Below are positions 15,393 through 17,504 of a stretch of DNA of 17,504 bases, piece after piece (position 1 is the first letter of the stretch; each line of letters starts with the position of its first letter). Both the position numbers and the translations under genes were made by a program. Under the pieces are notes generated by a model. The model searched no databases. It was given only the letters and a program-made list of their open reading frames with translations, and had not been told where the DNA came from. The stretch is from Actinomycetota bacterium (lineage in GTDB: Bacteria; Actinomycetota; Acidimicrobiia; Acidimicrobiales; JAHWKP01). The stretch lies in assembly GCA_019347775.1 (NCBI GenBank), contig JAHWKP010000013.1:1-17504 (forward strand). The letters run 5' to 3'.

Positions 15393-17504
15393 CAGCCGCC
15401 CGCCCTCGAGACGACCCAAGCCAGCAAGATGACGGTGCCGAACGTGATGCCCATGGCGTAGTTGCGGACGTAACCGGTTTGGACACCGCGCAGCCGGGTC
15501 GCCGCGGCCTGGACCGCGCTACCGAGGCCCATGGCGGCTCCGTCCACGAGGCGGCCGTCGACGCCATCGGAAAGGGCGGTGGCGGTCGCCCGGCCCGGAC
15601 CGCTCACCGCGGCCGCATAGGCGTCATCCACACCCCAAGCCCGGCGCAGCACGGCGGGCTCGAGTTGGGGACGTTCCGAGCGCGTCGCCCAGATCCGCCC
15701 GATGGCGATCCCGATGATCGACAGCACTGTCGTGATACCGGCGAGAACGAGGAAGCGACCGAAGGTCAGCTCGGCGTGATGGTGCTGCTCGATGGCCGGC
15801 TCGAGCCAGTCGGTCAGCAGGTGGAACCCGAAGGGAAGATTGAGCACTCCCCCGACGGCGCTGGCCCCGGCGAGAACCACCAGCGGCGTAAGCATCGTCT
15901 TCGGCGACTCATGCGGGTGCTTGCCCGTTTCTTCCCAGCGGGCCTTGCCGAAGAAGACGAGGAAGACCTGGCGGCTCATGTAATAGGCCGTGAGACCCGC
16001 AGCCGCTACCCCTACGACCCACAGGATGATGCTCTTGTCGTAGGCCGCGGTCAGTACTTCGTCCTTCGACCAGAAGCCGGCGAACGGTGGGATGCCGGCG
16101 ATGGCGAGCCACCCGACGAGGAAGGTCACAGACGTCACCGGCAGCAGCGCCCGCAGGCCGCCCATGGCCTTCATGTCCTGCTCGTCGTCCATCGCGTGGA
16201 TGACCGAACCCGATCCGAGGAAGAGCAAAGCCTTGAAGAAGGCGTGGGTCACCATGTGGAACACGGCTGCCACATACGCCCCGGACCCCACGGCAAGGAA
16301 CATGAAGCCGAGCTGGGAGATCGTGGACCAGGCGAGTACCCGCTTGATATCCGACTGCGCGCACGCAACGGTTGCGGCGAAGAGGGCGGTAGCCGCGCCC
16401 ACGATGGCTATCACCGTCGTTGCGTCCGAGGCGATCTCCAGCAGAGGGCTCGAGCGCACCATCAGGTAAACGCCGGCCGTGACCATGGTGGCCGCGTGGA
16501 TCAGAGCCGACACGGGCGTGGGCCCTTCCATGGCATCGGGCAGCCAAACGTGGAGGGGCAGCTGCGCCGACTTCCCGCACGCACCCAGCAGGAGCAGGAG
16601 AACCACGGCCGTCGCCGTCACGCCGGCCAATCCGTCCGCCTCGGCAAACACTCCGCCGTAATCGAGGGTCCCGACTGTTCCGAAGAGCAGGAACATGGCA
16701 AGCAGGAGTCCGGCGTCGCCGATGCGGTTCGTGACGAACGCCTTCTTGCCCGCCACCGCGGCGCTCGACCGCTCGAACCAGAAGCTGATCAGCAGGTAGG
16801 AGCAGACCCCCACGCCTTCCCACCCGACGAACATCAGCAGGTAGTTGTCCGCCAGCACCAGCAGCAGCATCGAGAACGTGAACAGATTCAGGTAGGTGAA
16901 GAACCGTGCGTATCCCGGATCGCCATGCATGTAGCCGATCGAATACAGGTGAATCAGTCCGCCGACGCCCGTGACGAACAGAGCCATCGTGATCGACAGA
17001 GGGTCCACCAGCAGGGCCGCGTCGACCCCCACTGACGGAATCCATTCGAACAGCGTCACGGTGACGGCGCGGGCCTCGCTCTCGAGATCCAGTAGTCCCG
17101 CGAACGCGGCCAGCGCGCCTGCGAAAGCTCCGCCCACCGCCAGGGTGGCGACGGTCCCGATGTGTCCGAGCTTGTCGTCGTCGACGGACACGTCGGTGAG
17201 GTCGATGTCGCCGGTGTTGGTGACGGCGAAGGTGTACGTGACCTCGTCGCCCTCGTGGGCGAGGGCCGGCCCGGACTTCTCGACATCGATGCCTGGGTGG
17301 ATGATGTCGAGGTCGTGGGGGTCGTCGTCGCAGACCTCGGCCCCCAGCGGGTCGTCGCCGCAGGCCGTGGCCACGTTCCGGACGTCGGAGGACGGAGCCA
17401 CTGCGTTCTTCCTCAGTGTGGTTGTCTCGCCCACCGCCAGGTTGCCGATGTCTCCGATGTGGCCGAGCTTGTCGTCGTCGACGGAGACGTCCGTCAGGCT
17501 GACG
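15392..17504 (-). CDS. nuoL: DUF11-like repeat protein fused in frame to NuoL (second copy; 5' end beyond window)
   Basis: The reading frame is open from the right edge to the TGA at 15392, 703 residues in the window. About 578 residues from near 17130 onward are ordinary NuoL: LFVTGVGGLIHLYSIGYM, MFVGWEGVGVCSYLLISFW, GACGKSAQLPLHVWLPDAM, DIKRVLAWSTISQLGFM and AGIPPFAGFWSKDEVL, with an intact C-terminal helix. The first ~124 residues are not NuoL. They look like DUF11-type repeats of surface proteins (EGDEVTYTFAVTNTGDIDLT, a Cys pair in TACGDDPLGAEVC). They replace the first NuoL helix and about 40-50 residues. The join lies in the shared stretch LAVG, at about 17131-17165. It could be a real fusion or deletion, or an assembly chimera. 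As written, the product would have an odd topology and may not assemble. Confidence 0.8.
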   Translation of the reverse strand, partial: VSLTDVSVDDDKLGHIGDIGNLAVGETTTLRKNAVAPSSDVRNVATACGDDPLGAEVCDDDPHDLDIIHPGIDVEKSGPALAHEGDEVTYTFAVTNTGDIDLTDVSVDDDKLGHIGTVATLAVGGAFAGALAAFAGLLDLESEARAVTVTLFEWIPSVGVDAALLVDPLSITMALFVTGVGGLIHLYSIGYMHGDPGYARFFTYLNLFTFSMLLLVLADNYLLMFVGWEGVGVCSYLLISFWFERSSAAVAGKKAFVTNRIGDAGLLLAMFLLFGTVGTLDYGGVFAEADGLAGVTATAVVLLLLLGACGKSAQLPLHVWLPDAMEGPTPVSALIHAATMVTAGVYLMVRSSPLLEIASDATTVIAIVGAATALFAATVACAQSDIKRVLAWSTISQLGFMFLAVGSGAYVAAVFHMVTHAFFKALLFLGSGSVIHAMDDEQDMKAMGGLRALLPVTSVTFLVGWLAIAGIPPFAGFWSKDEVLTAAYDKSIILWVVGVAAAGLTAYYMSRQVFLVFFGKARWEETGKHPHESPKTMLTPLVVLAGASAVGGVLNLPFGFHLLTDWLEPAIEQHHHAELTFGRFLVLAGITTVLSIIGIAIGRIWATRSERPQLEPAVLRRAWGVDDAYAAAVSGPGRATATALSDGVDGRLVDGAAMGLGSAVQAAATRLRGVQTGYVRNYAMGITFGTVILLAWVVSRAGG
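17131..17504 (-). repeat. Tandem DUF11-like coding repeat, 297 bp period
   Basis: The stretch 17131-17207 matches 17428-17504 at an exact offset of 297 bp (99 codons), about four-fifths identical by eye. The best block is 23 identical bases at 17166-17188 and 17463-17485, coding for SVDDDKLGH. A second identical block of 13 bases is at 17131-17143 and 17428-17440. Similarity stops abruptly at 17131, where NuoL sequence begins. The array continues past the window edge. Confidence 0.85.

Noticed and set aside
15479..17035. Plus-strand open frame of about 518 codons opposite the second nuoL
   Set aside because: It is rich in His, Gly, Arg and Glu with no recognisable motif and lies wholly opposite conserved NuoL sequence; a shadow frame.

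Overview
The window is high-GC DNA, mostly minus-strand respiratory genes, and looks like an uncultured actinobacterium (perhaps Acidimicrobiia-like; this is inference). The grounds are GTG and TTG start choices, four-base stop/start overlaps, a short cupin-type homogentisate dioxygenase, an actinobacterial-style sigma/anti-sigma pair, and a NuoD of the kind I recall from the second nuo locus of Streptomyces.

Layout. Positions 1-8623 (minus strand) hold a compact complex I operon, nuoA-B-C-D-H-I-J-K-L-M. NuoM is cut by the left edge. nuoE, nuoF and nuoG, the NADH-oxidising module, are missing between nuoD and nuoH, so this operon encodes the quinone, iron-sulfur and proton-pumping parts without its own NADH input. 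Positions 8722-11516 (plus strand) are an island: homogentisate 1,2-dioxygenase (hmgA), a sigma-70 family gene whose start codon cannot be found, and a membrane-anchored or secreted, highly charged protein with twelve cysteines in six pairs of identical spacing. Positions 11513-17504 (minus strand) hold a second antiporter-subunit set, nuoL-nuoM-nuoN, followed by a lipoprotein gene translationally coupled to nuoN.

Two things stand out. First, the second nuoL is fused in frame to repeats of a DUF11-like surface protein (297 bp period). These replace the first NuoL membrane helix, and the frame stays open to the right edge. This is either a real gene fusion or deletion, or an assembly chimera. 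Second, the sigma gene and the cysteine-hairpin protein form a two-gene unit that I cannot match to a described system; a redox- or envelope-sensing role is only an inference.

Together the nuo genes imply at least two complex I-type enzymes or partial enzymes. The left one resembles 11-subunit complexes that take electrons from a donor other than NADH, and which donor is used here cannot be read from the window. Every gene-sized stretch is occupied; the longest gene-free gap is the divergent nuoA/hmgA promoter region of about 98 bp. I saw no tRNA, rRNA, CRISPR array or insertion sequence.
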